Counted from the first letter of the stretch, positions 1-8,932 are shown. The stretch is DNA of 64,000 bases from CANKHA01 sp963731585 (GCA_963731585.1 CAVSWC010000003.1:434001-498000), one strand, 5' to 3'. Program-made: numbers and translations. Notes: generated by a model from the sequence alone, not told the origin.

Positions 1-1032
1 CAGCTGTGTCTGTTCGCCGAGCAGCCCGATGCCGGCGGCGATGCCGGCGCCGGCATGTTCTCGCGCGATATTACCGAGACCAGGCGACAGCCGGTCGAGC
101 GAGCTGGCAAGGCGATCGATCTTGCCGCCGGGCGCTACCAGTTTGTCCATGCCAAATGCCGGCAACAGCCGGTCGAGCCCCGCCACCGTAATGAGCAGTT
201 GGCCGTCTAGATGGCCCTTATCGGTGAGCGCCAGCGAGCCGGTGGCCAGCGCGATCGCCTCGCCCTGTTGCGCGCGCGCATGGGTGATGTCGATGCGCCC
301 ACCGGCGGCATGCAGTTCGCGAAAGCGATCCGGCCAAGGCTTCGGCGAAAAATCCTTCAATCCTCGCAGCACGAAAGTGATCTGAGCATCGAACGGCTTG
401 CTTGTCAGCGGATTGATTGTCGGCGCTGTGGCGTCGCTCAACCGCAGCGCCAGGTCGATCACCGGATTGCCGGCGGCAGTGCCTTCGACGATGCGGCCGT
501 GCAATTCGGCGTGCGCAGCCTCGAAAAGCTTCTCGTTGCCCGAGGGCGTAACACGCTCGAATGTCGGCTGGTCGAGTACGATGGAAACGCGTTCGGGCAG
601 CGCCGGCGCGCCGCGCACGCTGCTCCGCAGCAGCTTCCAGTTCGCGGTGAAAGCCGGTCGACCAAGGCCGTCGGCCATGGTGAGTGGGCCTTCAAATTCG
701 CTGATCAGCAGGCTGGGCTGGTAGACCTGCGCCGCTACCAGCATGCCGGCAGTTGTTGCAAAGACCGTCGGTTGCGTGCTGCGCCATTCCATCGCGGCCG
801 GGGCGCAATGCACCTCGATGCGGAACGGAAAGCCGCCGATCTGCGGTGAGCCGCAGCTATAGATGCGTCCCACTTTGGCTTCGCGGTCGAACCAGCCTCG
901 CAGCGTCTCCTGCGTCACATTGGAGGCGCGCAACCACAATGCCGACCATAGAATGGCAAGCACGACCAACCCGATAAAGGGTGCGTAGAGCGGCCAAGTC
1001 CGGCGGCGCCGTATATGGACGGGGCGGTCCAT
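1..1032 (-). CDS. DUF2125 domain protein, partial
   Basis: The minus frame is open from an ATG at 1032 to the window edge, so about 344 N-terminal residues are present and the C-terminus is missing. It starts with a short basic segment and one hydrophobic helix at about residues 14-34, then a long soluble region with no further membrane segments, so it is probably anchored and periplasmic. Length, topology and the CGxPxxGGFPFR-type motif near residue 60 match the alphaproteobacterial DUF2125 family, whose function is unknown. A TTG lies directly upstream of the ATG, but the ATG is preferred. It diverges from the chaC-like gene. Confidence 0.75.
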   Translation of the reverse strand, partial: MDRPVHIRRRRTWPLYAPFIGLVVLAILWSALWLRASNVTQETLRGWFDREAKVGRIYSCGSPQIGGFPFRIEVHCAPAAMEWRSTQPTVFATTAGMLVAAQVYQPSLLISEFEGPLTMADGLGRPAFTANWKLLRSSVRGAPALPERVSIVLDQPTFERVTPSGNEKLFEAAHAELHGRIVEGTAAGNPVIDLALRLSDATAPTINPLTSKPFDAQITFVLRGLKDFSPKPWPDRFRELHAAGGRIDITHARAQQGEAIALATGSLALTDKGHLDGQLLITVAGLDRLLPAFGMDKLVAPGGKIDRLASSLDRLSPGLGNIAREHAGAGIAAGIGLLGEQTQL

Positions 1033-1185
1033 CAAAAATCCCGATCTCGGGTTGCCATCAAGGGTCTTGTCCGGCGAAAGCAGCCGGAAGTCCAGAGCGT
1101 TGCCATGGCTAATACTGCCTGTTAGGCGAATGCCCGTCGCTTGCTTCCCGCAGGCCGGCCAACAAGCCTCCGTAACGATCCCGCG

Positions 1186-1761
1186 ATGGAACCACGCAAT
1201 CTCGATCATGCCGCGGGCGACCTGTGGGTCTTCGCCTATGGCTCGCTGATGTGGCGGCCGGGCTTTGATTTCCTCGAGCGCGTGCCGGCGCGGGTGATCG
1301 GCGCCCATCGTGCGCTATGCGTGCTGTCCTACCGGCATCGCGGCACACCGGAACGCCCGGGGCTGGTGCTGGGTCTCGACCGCGGCGGCACCTGCCGCGG
1401 CATCGCCTACCGGGTCGCGGAATCCAAACGGCCTGCCACCCTGGCCTATCTGCGCGACCGCGAGCAGGTCACCAACGTTTATCGCGAAAGCATGCGGGCG
1501 ATCTGGCTCCTGAGCGATCCGCAACGGCAGGTGGAGGCGCTTTGCTACATGGTGGACCGCGGCCATCCGCAATATGCCGGCCGCATGTCGCTCGACGATC
1601 AACTGCATCATGTGCGCCAGGGCCACGGCCACTCCGGCGCGAATCGCGACTATGTGCTGGCAACGGTGCAGGAGTTGGAAGCGCTCGGCTTCCGCGACGC
1701 CAACCTGCATCTGCTGGCAGAACGCCTCAAGGGCGGGCGCGAGACGCCGCCCGCGCCATGA
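1186..1761 (+). CDS. chaC: ChaC-family gamma-glutamylcyclotransferase
   Basis: The product is 191 residues. Members of this family cleave glutathione or gamma-glutamyl peptides to 5-oxoproline in the cytoplasm. The substrate-binding motif FAYGSLMW is at residues 16-23, and the expected acidic residue lies in the later LRDRE segment. I chose the ATG at 1186; an in-frame TTG at 1141 adds 15 unremarkable residues. Its last 112 bases overlap the convergent plsC-like gene, whose tail appears abnormally extended. Family assignment is firm; glutathione specificity is inferred. Confidence 0.85.
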   Translation: MEPRNLDHAAGDLWVFAYGSLMWRPGFDFLERVPARVIGAHRALCVLSYRHRGTPERPGLVLGLDRGGTCRGIAYRVAESKRPATLAYLRDREQVTNVYRESMRAIWLLSDPQRQVEALCYMVDRGHPQYAGRMSLDDQLHHVRQGHGHSGANRDYVLATVQELEALGFRDANLHLLAERLKGGRETPPAP

Positions 1762-2543
1762 CTTCGGAAGCAAAGGGGCACTAGCAGCTTCGAAATCGGC
1801 GGCACGACGGCCAGCGGTCCGAGCTCGCGCTTTCCTTCCTCGACCAGCTTGGCCGAAGCGCTTTCGATCGCTGCCTGCAGGCGGACGATGAAATCCGATT
1901 TTTCCAACCCGGGCGCGATCGGGTCGCAGACCTGCACCACCACGGTACCGGGGAAGCGGCGGAACGACCGGCGCGGCCAGAACAATCCGGAATTAAGCGC
2001 CACCGGCACGCACGGCACGCCGGTTTCCGCATAGAGATAGGCCACGCCGAACTTGTATTGCGGCTCCGCGCCGGGTGGCCGGCGTGTGCCTTCGGGAAAG
2101 ATTATGATCTGCCGGCCGCGGCTCACTGCAATTTTCGCCCGCTCGGTCATCGCCGCCAGCGCCGGCCCGCGCGCGCCGCGATTGACCGGGATCATCTGCG
2201 CCTTCCACAAGCCCCAGCCGAACAGCGGAATCCACATCAGCTCGCGCTTGAGGATGAAAGTGGGATCGTCGAGGTGAGGCAGCAACGCGAAGGTTTCCCA
2301 AACCGACTGATGCTTGGATGCGACGATGAGCCCACCACGCGGTATTTTCTCCAAGCCGCGGAAATCCGCCTTGATGCCGCAGATCACCCGAAGCAGCCAC
2401 AGATTGGTGATGGCCCATGCACGCGCGACAGCGATCATATACCGGTAGGGCAACAGCAAAGCGACCATCGCCGCCACCAGATAGACGGCGAGATTCAGAT
2501 AAAACAGCACGTTGAAAACAACGGACCGGACTATTACCGACAC
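1650..2543 (-). CDS. plsC: 1-acyl-sn-glycerol-3-phosphate acyltransferase family (PlsC-like)
   Basis: This 297-residue inner-membrane acyltransferase belongs to phospholipid synthesis, transferring an acyl chain to lysophosphatidate. It has N-terminal hydrophobic helices (about 8-33), the catalytic HxxxxE-type motif at 78-83 (many homologues have HxxxxD) and the phosphate-binding FPEGTR at 149-154. Homologous sequence seems to end near residue 250. The last 40 or so residues are low-complexity, run through a dispersed-repeat fragment (1786-1810) and continue antisense to chaC, so the native stop may have been lost. It sits downstream of the YdcF-like gene on the same strand. Confidence 0.85.
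   Translation of the reverse strand: MSVIVRSVVFNVLFYLNLAVYLVAAMVALLLPYRYMIAVARAWAITNLWLLRVICGIKADFRGLEKIPRGGLIVASKHQSVWETFALLPHLDDPTFILKRELMWIPLFGWGLWKAQMIPVNRGARGPALAAMTERAKIAVSRGRQIIIFPEGTRRPPGAEPQYKFGVAYLYAETGVPCVPVALNSGLFWPRRSFRRFPGTVVVQVCDPIAPGLEKSDFIVRLQAAIESASAKLVEEGKRELGPLAVVPPISKLLVPLCFRSHGAGGVSRPPLRRSASRCRLASRKPSASNSCTVAST
1786..1810. repeat. Family-A repeat fragment in the plsC tail
   Basis: ACTAGCAGCTTCGAAATCGG and the following GCGGCAC resemble the right half of the repeat at 45175 (TTC-AAATCGGCGGCAC). It lies in the extended 3' end of the plsC-like frame. Confidence 0.35.
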
Positions 2544-2551
2544 GGAAAATC

Positions 2552-3286
2552 CTATGACCCAACCGCGGGCGGGTAAAAGCGCAGTTCGGAGAACGGGCTG
2601 GGCGCGGTTGCGTCCGACGTCGGATCAAGCCGCATGCGGATAACCGCCACGATGTATTTCAAATACTCGGAAAACAGCAGCTTGGCAGTGGTGAGATGCG
2701 ACCACCAGGGTTCGGAGCGCAATCTTTCCGAAACCACGGGATACGGCACGAGCTCGACGCCGGGAAGCTGATGCGCCAATTCCGCCAGCGCGCGGGGCAT
2801 GTGATAGCCGGAGGTCACCACGATCAGCGACTGAAATCCTTGCGCCTTCGCCCAGCGCCTGGTTCCTATCGCGTTGCCGAGGGTATTGACCGCGGTGCGA
2901 TCGAGATCGACACAGCAGGCGGACAGACGCTCATATTCCGGCAGTCGGCGCGAAATTTCGCCTTGGTTGGTGGCGGGATAGACACCGGTGATGAGCAGCC
3001 GCTTTCCGCGCTTTGAGGCCAACAGCTCGAATGCGTCGTTGACCCGCGATGAGCCGCCGGTCAGCACCACGATGCCGTCTGCATTGCGGGTGAGCCTGAT
3101 CTCGCGGGTCGATATCTGCGAAGCGAACCAGATAAAACCAAGCACGAAAACAAGCGTAACCAGCAGCGCAATCAACATCAGCGCGCGGCCGAGCTTTCCG
3201 ACTGAGCGTGCAGCAAAGCTCCGCCTTGCCGGCGCTTCTACCGGCACCGGTGCGCCTTCGCTGTTATCAGGCCGAACGACGGACAT
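2552..3286 (-). CDS. YdcF/SanA family protein (DUF218)
   Basis: The 244-residue product has one N-terminal membrane helix (about 35-57) followed by a DUF218 domain. Visible family features are the VVLTGGSSR loop after the first strand, an NTxxNA-like segment in the middle and the SGYHMPRA motif. DUF218 proteins are membrane-anchored and linked to envelope polysaccharide or vancomycin-barrier functions, but the reaction is unknown. It lies 8 bases upstream of plsC and downstream of ftsEX on the same strand, an order common in Rhizobiales. Confidence 0.85.
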   Translation of the reverse strand: MSVVRPDNSEGAPVPVEAPARRSFAARSVGKLGRALMLIALLVTLVFVLGFIWFASQISTREIRLTRNADGIVVLTGGSSRVNDAFELLASKRGKRLLITGVYPATNQGEISRRLPEYERLSACCVDLDRTAVNTLGNAIGTRRWAKAQGFQSLIVVTSGYHMPRALAELAHQLPGVELVPYPVVSERLRSEPWWSHLTTAKLLFSEYLKYIVAVIRMRLDPTSDATAPSPFSELRFYPPAVGS

Positions 3287-3354
3287 TTCCCCTTCATCCC
3301 GTCCTCATCATACAGCAAAACCCGAAACAGATTCCAATTGGCACGCCGGTAAGG

Positions 3355-4311
3355 CTATTCGAGGGATTGCAGCGTGCGATTAACCGTTTGACGCGACGTT
3401 GCCGCGATCAGCACGGCGATCACGATCACCTGGGCGGCGACGGCGATGTAGCCGGCAGCGCCAATAGAGAAAGTGCCGAACAAGGCGGAAACACGGTCGG
3501 CATCGGCACTGCCGGTCAGCCAGCTGCTCACGATTTCGGCGAAGGCGAAGAGTAATATCGCCGCGCCGCCGCCGAGCGCGCCGCCCTTCAGCCCGAGCCA
3601 AAGAAAATGCCGTTGGAAATGCCCGGCAATAAAGCTATCCGGCGCGCCGATGAAATGCAGCACCTCGACCACCGGGCGGTTGCTGGCGATAGCGCCGCGC
3701 GTGGCAAAAGTGACCGAGAGCACGGTTGCGGCGAAGACCAGCAGCAGAATGACAATACCACCCACCACCGCCGTACGGCTCATGGCGCGCATCTGCTCGA
3801 TCCAGCCGCGATGATCGTCGATGCTGGCGCCGGCGACCTGCTCGCTCAGCGTCTTGCGCAGGCTGGCGAGGTCGGGCGTTGCGTCCGGGGCGACCTTGAC
3901 CACAATCATCCGGGGAACCGGCAAGTCATCCAACGCCAATCCGCTGCCGAGCCATGGCTCCAGCAACCGGCTCGACTCCTCTTTGGTATAGGGCCGAACT
4001 TCCGCGACACTCGGGGCGGCGCGGGCGATATCCGCCGCCTTGCGCACTTCCGCTTCGATATCGCGCCCGTTTTGCGGCCTGACCTGGATGGTGATTTCGC
4101 GCGCGACCTCCGCCTGCCAGTCGCTAGCGGCCGTCCGCACCAGCACGACAGCGCCGGTCGTCATCGAGGCGAGAAAGGTCATGATCGCGACGACCGCCAC
4201 CAGAGAGCGTCCGGCGATGGAATTGCGCGGGACGACCGACGTGCGCAGGCGCGGCAATGCTTCCAGCGTGCGCGGCGTCACTTCTAATCCCCTGTTGCGC
4301 GGGTCGGTCAT
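3355..4311 (-). CDS. ftsX: Cell-division ABC transporter permease FtsX
   Basis: The product is 318 residues. FtsX is the membrane half of FtsEX, which couples ATP hydrolysis at the division septum to periplasmic peptidoglycan hydrolase activation. The layout fits: a cytoplasmic N-terminus, helix 1 near residues 33-58, a periplasmic domain of about 110 residues, then three helices in the C-terminal half. It starts 2 bases after the ftsE stop, so the two are likely translationally coupled. Confidence 0.9.
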   Translation of the reverse strand: MTDPRNRGLEVTPRTLEALPRLRTSVVPRNSIAGRSLVAVVAIMTFLASMTTGAVVLVRTAASDWQAEVAREITIQVRPQNGRDIEAEVRKAADIARAAPSVAEVRPYTKEESSRLLEPWLGSGLALDDLPVPRMIVVKVAPDATPDLASLRKTLSEQVAGASIDDHRGWIEQMRAMSRTAVVGGIVILLLVFAATVLSVTFATRGAIASNRPVVEVLHFIGAPDSFIAGHFQRHFLWLGLKGGALGGGAAILLFAFAEIVSSWLTGSADADRVSALFGTFSIGAAGYIAVAAQVIVIAVLIAATSRQTVNRTLQSLE

Positions 4312-4313
4312 GG

Positions 4314-4976
4314 CTATTCGTAGACGTGCAGGCGCCCGTCATGCAGGACGAGACGGCGGGTGTCGTATTGATCCATCAAGGCGATGTCGTGGGTAGCGAT
4401 GACCACCGATGTGCCCGACTTATTGAGCTCGATAAATAGCCGCAGCAGCCGCTGCGCCAGGCTGGGATCGACATTGCCGGTTGGCTCGTCCGCGAGCAGC
4501 AATTGCGGGCGTCCGATCACCGCCCGCGCGATGGCGGCACGTTGCTTTTCGCCGCCCGAAAGCACCGGCGGCAGCGCCCCCATGCGATCGCCCAAGCCGA
4601 CCCAGTGCAGGAGTTCGATGACCTCGTCGCGAAAGCTGGCTTCGTCGCGCCCGGCAACGCGAAACGGCAGCGCGACATTCTCATAAGTCGTCATATGGTC
4701 GAGCAGGCGGAAATCCTGAAACACGATGCCGATGCGCCGCCGCAGCGCGGAGAGAGAATCCTTGTCGAGCGTCGCGACATCATGGCCGAACAAGGTGACC
4801 AAACCGCGGGTAGGCCGCAGCGTCAGGAATAACAGGCGCAGCAGCGAGGTCTTGCCCGCGCCGGACGGCCCGGTGAGGAACTGGAACGAATGCGGCTCAA
4901 TGCGAAAGGACAGGTCGCGCAACACCTCCGGGCCCAGCCCATAGCGCAAGCCCACATTTTCGAAACGGACCACCAT
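4314..4976 (-). CDS. ftsE: Cell-division ATP-binding protein FtsE
   Basis: The product is 220 residues, the usual FtsE length. Walker A is GPSGAGKT (36-43), followed by a Q-loop, the ABC signature LSGGEKQR and Walker B LLLADEPTG, with the switch His in IATHD. It powers FtsX at the septum. I chose the ATG at 4976; an upstream in-frame extension to 5102 carries low-quality sequence and would add 42 unconserved residues. The upstream intergenic region contains a possible repeat fragment (5033-5053). Confidence 0.93.
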   Translation of the reverse strand: MVVRFENVGLRYGLGPEVLRDLSFRIEPHSFQFLTGPSGAGKTSLLRLLFLTLRPTRGLVTLFGHDVATLDKDSLSALRRRIGIVFQDFRLLDHMTTYENVALPFRVAGRDEASFRDEVIELLHWVGLGDRMGALPPVLSGGEKQRAAIARAVIGRPQLLLADEPTGNVDPSLAQRLLRLFIELNKSGTSVVIATHDIALMDQYDTRRLVLHDGRLHVYE

Positions 4977-5032
4977 GCTTCTCCGAGAACCCCGATTCGG
5001 CTTTATACCAGTGCCCGTGCGGCAACATTGCC

Positions 5033-5053
5033 GGAAGTTCAAATCCGCCGCAC
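5033..5053. repeat. Possible family-A repeat fragment
   Basis: A 21-base stretch upstream of ftsE matches the core of the repeat near 45175 (form GGAASTTCAAATCSGCSGCAC) at about 18 of 21 positions. It may be a degenerate half-copy, and chance is possible at this length. Confidence 0.3.
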
Positions 5054-5183
5054 AGGGCACTCGTCTCGCCCGGCTGCCGGCCCTGCCGCCCCATGGGGCC
5101 AAGCCAAGCCCAGTATGGTTTCCAATTCATTAACGGATTCAAGTTAGGGTCGAGGACCTCTGATCCGTCTTCGCCGAGTCGCC

Positions 5184-5730
5184 ATGCTGATCGACTGCCC
5201 GAGTTCCGCGATACCAGCCGCTGGGCCGGAAATCGCAAGCTTTGCCGCCCGCCGCCCCCGGCGCGGTGCCCCGCGGCGCCGCTGGTTCAAGCCCGGCTTG
5301 CCTGCGGCGATTCTTGTTTTGCTGGCGCTCAACGCCAGCGTCTTCGGCTGGCGCGCGGATATTGTGCGGCTGCTGCCGCAGACTGCATCGCTCTACGCAG
5401 CAGTCGGGCTGCCGGTGAACCTGCGCGGCCTTTCTTTCGAGAATATCCGCATGTCCCGCTCGGAGCATGAGGGTGTCGGCGTATTGGTGTTGGAAGGCTC
5501 CATCGTCAATGTCGCCAAACGGCCGGTCGAGGTGTCGCGGCTGCGCCTTGCCATGCGCAATGAAGCCGGACACGAGATCTATGCCTGGACGATGCAGCCG
5601 CCCCGCTCGATCCTCGGCCCGGGCGACACGCTAGCCCTTCCGCTCCCGTCTTGCCTCGCCGCCGCTGGATGCGCGCGAGGTGCAGGTCCGTTTCTTCAAC
5701 GGGCATGACGTGGTGGCGGGGTTGAACTGA
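5184..5730 (+). pseudogene. MJ0042/DUF3426-type zinc-ribbon membrane protein, frame broken
   Basis: The downstream part matches the DUF3426 family common beside ftsE in Rhizobiales: a basic segment, one membrane helix (about residues 39-57) and a soluble domain. Two defects are visible. The N-terminal zinc ribbon (normally two CxxC pairs) is reduced to a CP remnant, with the residues between seemingly lost in small deletions. Near 5643 the frame shifts by the equivalent of +1. After restoration the expected ending (RLASPP ... RFFNGHDVVAGLN) runs to a TGA at 5728-5730, 2 bases before the next start. As written the first frame stops at 5708. It may be decaying or mis-sequenced. Confidence 0.65.
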
Positions 5731-5732
5731 TC

Positions 5733-6107
5733 ATGCCACGCATTTTGATCGCCGAGAACGATGAACCGTTACGCGCCTTGATCGCGCGCGCACTGCTGCA
5801 ACATGGCCATGATGTCGTCACCGCCGCGGACGGTAGCGCCGCGCTCGAAGCCCTGGCGCGGGAGCGTGGCCGCTTCGACCTGTTGCTCACTGATATCAAG
5901 ATGCCCGTGATCGATGGCATCGAGCTGGCGATGGCCACCGTGCGCGACCACCCTGACGTGACAATCCTGTTCATGACAGGCTATGCCGACCAGCGCGAGC
6001 GCGCGCATGGTCTCGACGCCCTGATCCATGACGTGATCACCAAGCCGCTGTCGGTGGCCACCATCCGCGCCGCGGTCGACGAGGCGCTGGCGACCGCGCG
6101 GCGCTAA
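5733..6107 (+). CDS. cpdR: CpdR-like single-domain response regulator
   Basis: This 124-residue stand-alone receiver has the acidic pair at E8/D10, phospho-acceptor Asp near 53 in LLTDIKMP, a Thr in FMTGYAD and the conserved Lys in TKPL. Size and motifs match CpdR, which in Caulobacter and rhizobia controls localisation and substrate loading of ClpXP. It starts 2 bases after the restored end of the zinc-ribbon gene, so the two are probably co-transcribed. The receiver assignment is secure; CpdR orthology is inferred. Confidence 0.75.
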   Translation: MPRILIAENDEPLRALIARALLQHGHDVVTAADGSAALEALARERGRFDLLLTDIKMPVIDGIELAMATVRDHPDVTILFMTGYADQRERAHGLDALIHDVITKPLSVATIRAAVDEALATARR

Positions 6108-6108
6108 A

Positions 6109-6232
6109 TTAGCGCGGCAACTGGTAAATCCTATCATATTTGATCAACGTCGTGCGGCCGTCGGGCTCGCGATGGCTTGGTGTGAACCGAGCTGGCGGCG
6201 AGAGTGATGGCGGCTACGAGAATGGCTTTCAT
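6109..6232 (-). pseudogene. Possible small secreted protein, frame broken
   Basis: Starting at an ATG at 6232, the frame encodes a signal-like segment (MKAILVAAITLAASS). In the next frame it continues as TTLIKYDRIYQLPR to a TAA at 6109-6111. Joining the two needs a +1 shift around 6175-6183 and gives about 40 residues. It lies 16 bases downstream of the TIGR02302 stop on the same strand. I do not recognise the family. The evidence is the sensible restored ending and the same type of break seen elsewhere in the window. Confidence 0.35.
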
Positions 6233-6247
6233 CCGTGCAGGGCGCAG

Positions 6248-8794
6248 CTAGAAATCCTTCAGCAGCCGCTCGATATAGTCGAGCTCGAGCTGCGGGCGCG
6301 CAGTTTCGCCGAGGCGCTTGCGCAACTCTTCCAGAATGCGGCGGGCGCGCTGGACGTCGATTTCGCCCGGCACCTTGACGGACGTGTCGTCCTGATAGTC
6401 GCGTCCGCGCAACGGCCGCCCAAGCGGATCGGTTTCCTCGCCCGCCCGCGCCTGGCCAAGACGTCCCGGCCGACCCATGCCGGGACCGCGGCCCTGGCCT
6501 TCGCCGCGCTGCTGCTGCATCGACTGCGCAAAATTCTGTGCGCCTCTGCGCAGCGCATCGAGCGCCTTGCCCTGTGAATCGACGGCGGAATCCGCATTGC
6601 CCTGGCCGAGCTGGCCTTCGGCGTCGCCCATTGCCTCGCCGGCGCGGCCAAGCTGATCGAGACCGTCGCCGAGGCCGTCCTGCGCCGGCTGATCACCCGG
6701 CTGCGGGCCATGCCCGCGCTTGCGCAATTCCTCCAGCATCTTGTTGAGCCGGTCGCGCAGTCCCTGCTGGTCGCCGCGCAGCTGACCCAACTGGTCCTGC
6801 TTATCTTGATTGCCGCGCTGACCGCGCTGACGGTCGCGCCGCGCATCCTGCCCTTCCTTGAAGGTCTTATCGCGCAATTCGCGCTGGCGCTGGATCATCT
6901 CGGCGAGATCATTGAGCGCCTGCATGTCCTCGTCGCCGCCTTGGCCGGGCCGCGCCATCTGCAAGCCTTCCAGCATCGCCTGCAATTCCTGCAACATCTG
7001 ACGCGCGGCGTCCTTGTTGCCGGAGCGCGCCATCTGCTCCATCCGGTCAAGCATGTTCTGCAAATCCTGCTGCCGCAGCATGCGCGAATTGGGCGGAAGC
7101 GGGCGCGCGAGCTGATCGGGGTTGCGCCGCATCTCCTGCGCCAGCGCCTGCAGGAAGTTATTGAGCGCCGCCCGCAGCTGATCCATCAGCCGTTTGATTT
7201 CATCATCGCTGGCATTGCGCTCGAGCGCCTGGCGCAGCGCCTCTTGGGCGGCGCGCAACTGCGCGGCGGCGTCGCCCATGGTGCCGTCTTCGATCAGCAC
7301 CGCCATCGCCCACATGCGCGAAACCACGTCGCGCAGCTCGTCGTCGCTGCGCGCATTGGTAAGATTCCAATAGAGCGAGCGCAGCCCGAGATAGATGCTG
7401 GTGTCGGGGGTAAAGCGCTCCGGCGCAATGGAAAGCGCATCGAGGCCGATCAGCACCCGCGGCTTGGTCTCGGCATCGAGCGCGATCATGCGCCGTTGCT
7501 CGATCAGCGATTTGGCGATCGGATTGAAGAAGGGCCGTTCCGGCAGCTTCATCTCGAACGGCTCGCTGCGGCCTTCGTTGCCGGCTTGATCCTTGGCCAC
7601 AAGCGTCAGGACCATGTCGGAGCCGGCGAACGGGTGTTCCGTCAGATCCTTCACGGTTTGGCCGATGGCATTGCGGGTGCGCGCCTGCGGCATCACCAGC
7701 GGGAATTCCGGCGCGCCATAGAGGGGGCGCGTCTTGATCTCCGCGGCCTCGGGCTTTTCCTTGCGCTTGAAGGCCGCTTGGCCTTCGGTGACGCCGTAGT
7801 CGTCCTCGATCTTGTAGCTAAGCTGCATGGCGCCCTGGGGACGCGCTTCCGGATCCTTCGACAGCGTAATGGTCGGCGGCCGGTCCGGAATGGCGGTAAA
7901 GCTCCAAGTGACGTCATCGCCGTAACCGCGGATGGTGGCGGCCCCGCTGCCGTCGACGGCGTAGCGCCGCTCTTCGGCACCGGCGGGCGGCTTCGCAGCG
8001 GCGGGCGCTTCGTTCAGCTCGCCACGCGTGACGATGTCCAGCCCCGCCTTGCCGCTCGCGCGCACCACCAGGATGCTGCCGATCGGCACGGCATGGGAAG
8101 CGGCCGTCGGCAGCGGTTCGCCGGGGCGCAAGCCCGGCAACAAGAGCGGCGACTTGCCGGTGTAAAGCGGCGGAGTAACCCAGGCATCGACCCGAAAATT
8201 CGCCGGCGTTACGACGCCGCGGAAATCAAAGGCGGCGCCGATGCGCCGCAGGCGATCGCCGCTTGCGCCAAAGAAGGTGGCGACCAGCAGCAGAAGGACC
8301 AGGCCGCGCAATGCGTAAGGATCGCGCGCGGCCAGCCGCGGCGACGGCAACCCCGCCTTCAACCCGCGCGCGGCATCGGCGGCGCGCTCGAGATGAGCGC
8401 GCCACAGCGCCATCGAGAAGGGATCGCCGGCAGTGGTCGCCATATGGTCGGTGACGGCGGTCGCGGGACGGTGCGGCAGACCGCTCATGCGATCGAGTCG
8501 CTGCAGGCCTTCCTGACGTGTCGGGATGCGCAGGCGCAGCAGCGGCACGCTGGCCGCTGCTGTGATCACGAACAGGACCAGCATGCCGACGACGCGGCCG
8601 ACCGGCGGCAGCCACAACCACACGCCAAGCCAGGAGACGGCGATGAACAGGCCAATGGCGGTGCCCAGGCTCGCCAGCGCGGGCCAGAGCCGCTCCCAGA
8701 GAATGGCAAAGCGCGCACGCGTGAGCGGGCTCGCGAGCACGGCTTGGCCCGTCGGTTCCGGAATGCCTTGGCTGCGCGACGGCTGATCCGTCAC
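6248..8794 (-). CDS. TIGR02302/DUF4175 family membrane protein
   Basis: The 848-residue product has two N-terminal membrane helices (about 35-85), another hydrophobic helix near 165-180, a large soluble domain, then a long C-terminal region rich in Gln, Arg, Gly, Met and Asp with probable coiled coils (about 520-780). This architecture is typical of alphaproteobacterial TIGR02302, usually encoded beside lysA. The function is unknown. It is intact over 2.5 kb, which contrasts with the broken genes nearby. Confidence 0.88.
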   Translation of the reverse strand: MTDQPSRSQGIPEPTGQAVLASPLTRARFAILWERLWPALASLGTAIGLFIAVSWLGVWLWLPPVGRVVGMLVLFVITAAASVPLLRLRIPTRQEGLQRLDRMSGLPHRPATAVTDHMATTAGDPFSMALWRAHLERAADAARGLKAGLPSPRLAARDPYALRGLVLLLLVATFFGASGDRLRRIGAAFDFRGVVTPANFRVDAWVTPPLYTGKSPLLLPGLRPGEPLPTAASHAVPIGSILVVRASGKAGLDIVTRGELNEAPAAAKPPAGAEERRYAVDGSGAATIRGYGDDVTWSFTAIPDRPPTITLSKDPEARPQGAMQLSYKIEDDYGVTEGQAAFKRKEKPEAAEIKTRPLYGAPEFPLVMPQARTRNAIGQTVKDLTEHPFAGSDMVLTLVAKDQAGNEGRSEPFEMKLPERPFFNPIAKSLIEQRRMIALDAETKPRVLIGLDALSIAPERFTPDTSIYLGLRSLYWNLTNARSDDELRDVVSRMWAMAVLIEDGTMGDAAAQLRAAQEALRQALERNASDDEIKRLMDQLRAALNNFLQALAQEMRRNPDQLARPLPPNSRMLRQQDLQNMLDRMEQMARSGNKDAARQMLQELQAMLEGLQMARPGQGGDEDMQALNDLAEMIQRQRELRDKTFKEGQDARRDRQRGQRGNQDKQDQLGQLRGDQQGLRDRLNKMLEELRKRGHGPQPGDQPAQDGLGDGLDQLGRAGEAMGDAEGQLGQGNADSAVDSQGKALDALRRGAQNFAQSMQQQRGEGQGRGPGMGRPGRLGQARAGEETDPLGRPLRGRDYQDDTSVKVPGEIDVQRARRILEELRKRLGETARPQLELDYIERLLKDF

Positions 8795-8851
8795 CGGGGT
8801 CTCCTGAAGGAATCTTCGTTACAACACTTTAGCACGCGTATTAGGTCCCGC

Positions 8852-8895
8852 TAGCGCATGATCAGGGGAAGTGGAACCCGGTCCTGATCGCGCTA
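8852..8895. repeat. Family-B palindromic repeat
   Basis: An imperfect 44-base palindrome begins and ends with TAGCGC/GCGCTA-type arms around a GTGGAACCCGGT centre. It lies between lysA and the TIGR02302 gene. The form resembles the widespread Rhizobiales repeat whose centre reads GTGGxAACCGGTTTTC. A second copy is at 57989-58044. Confidence 0.65.
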
Positions 8896-8932
8896 ACAGG
8901 CAAAAAGCGCGCCATTTTCGTCGTTTTTGGCC

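Noticed and set aside
6710..8854. A 714-residue open frame on the plus strand
   Set aside because: It is antisense to the conserved TIGR02302 gene and has the His/Arg/Leu-rich composition of a GC-driven shadow frame.
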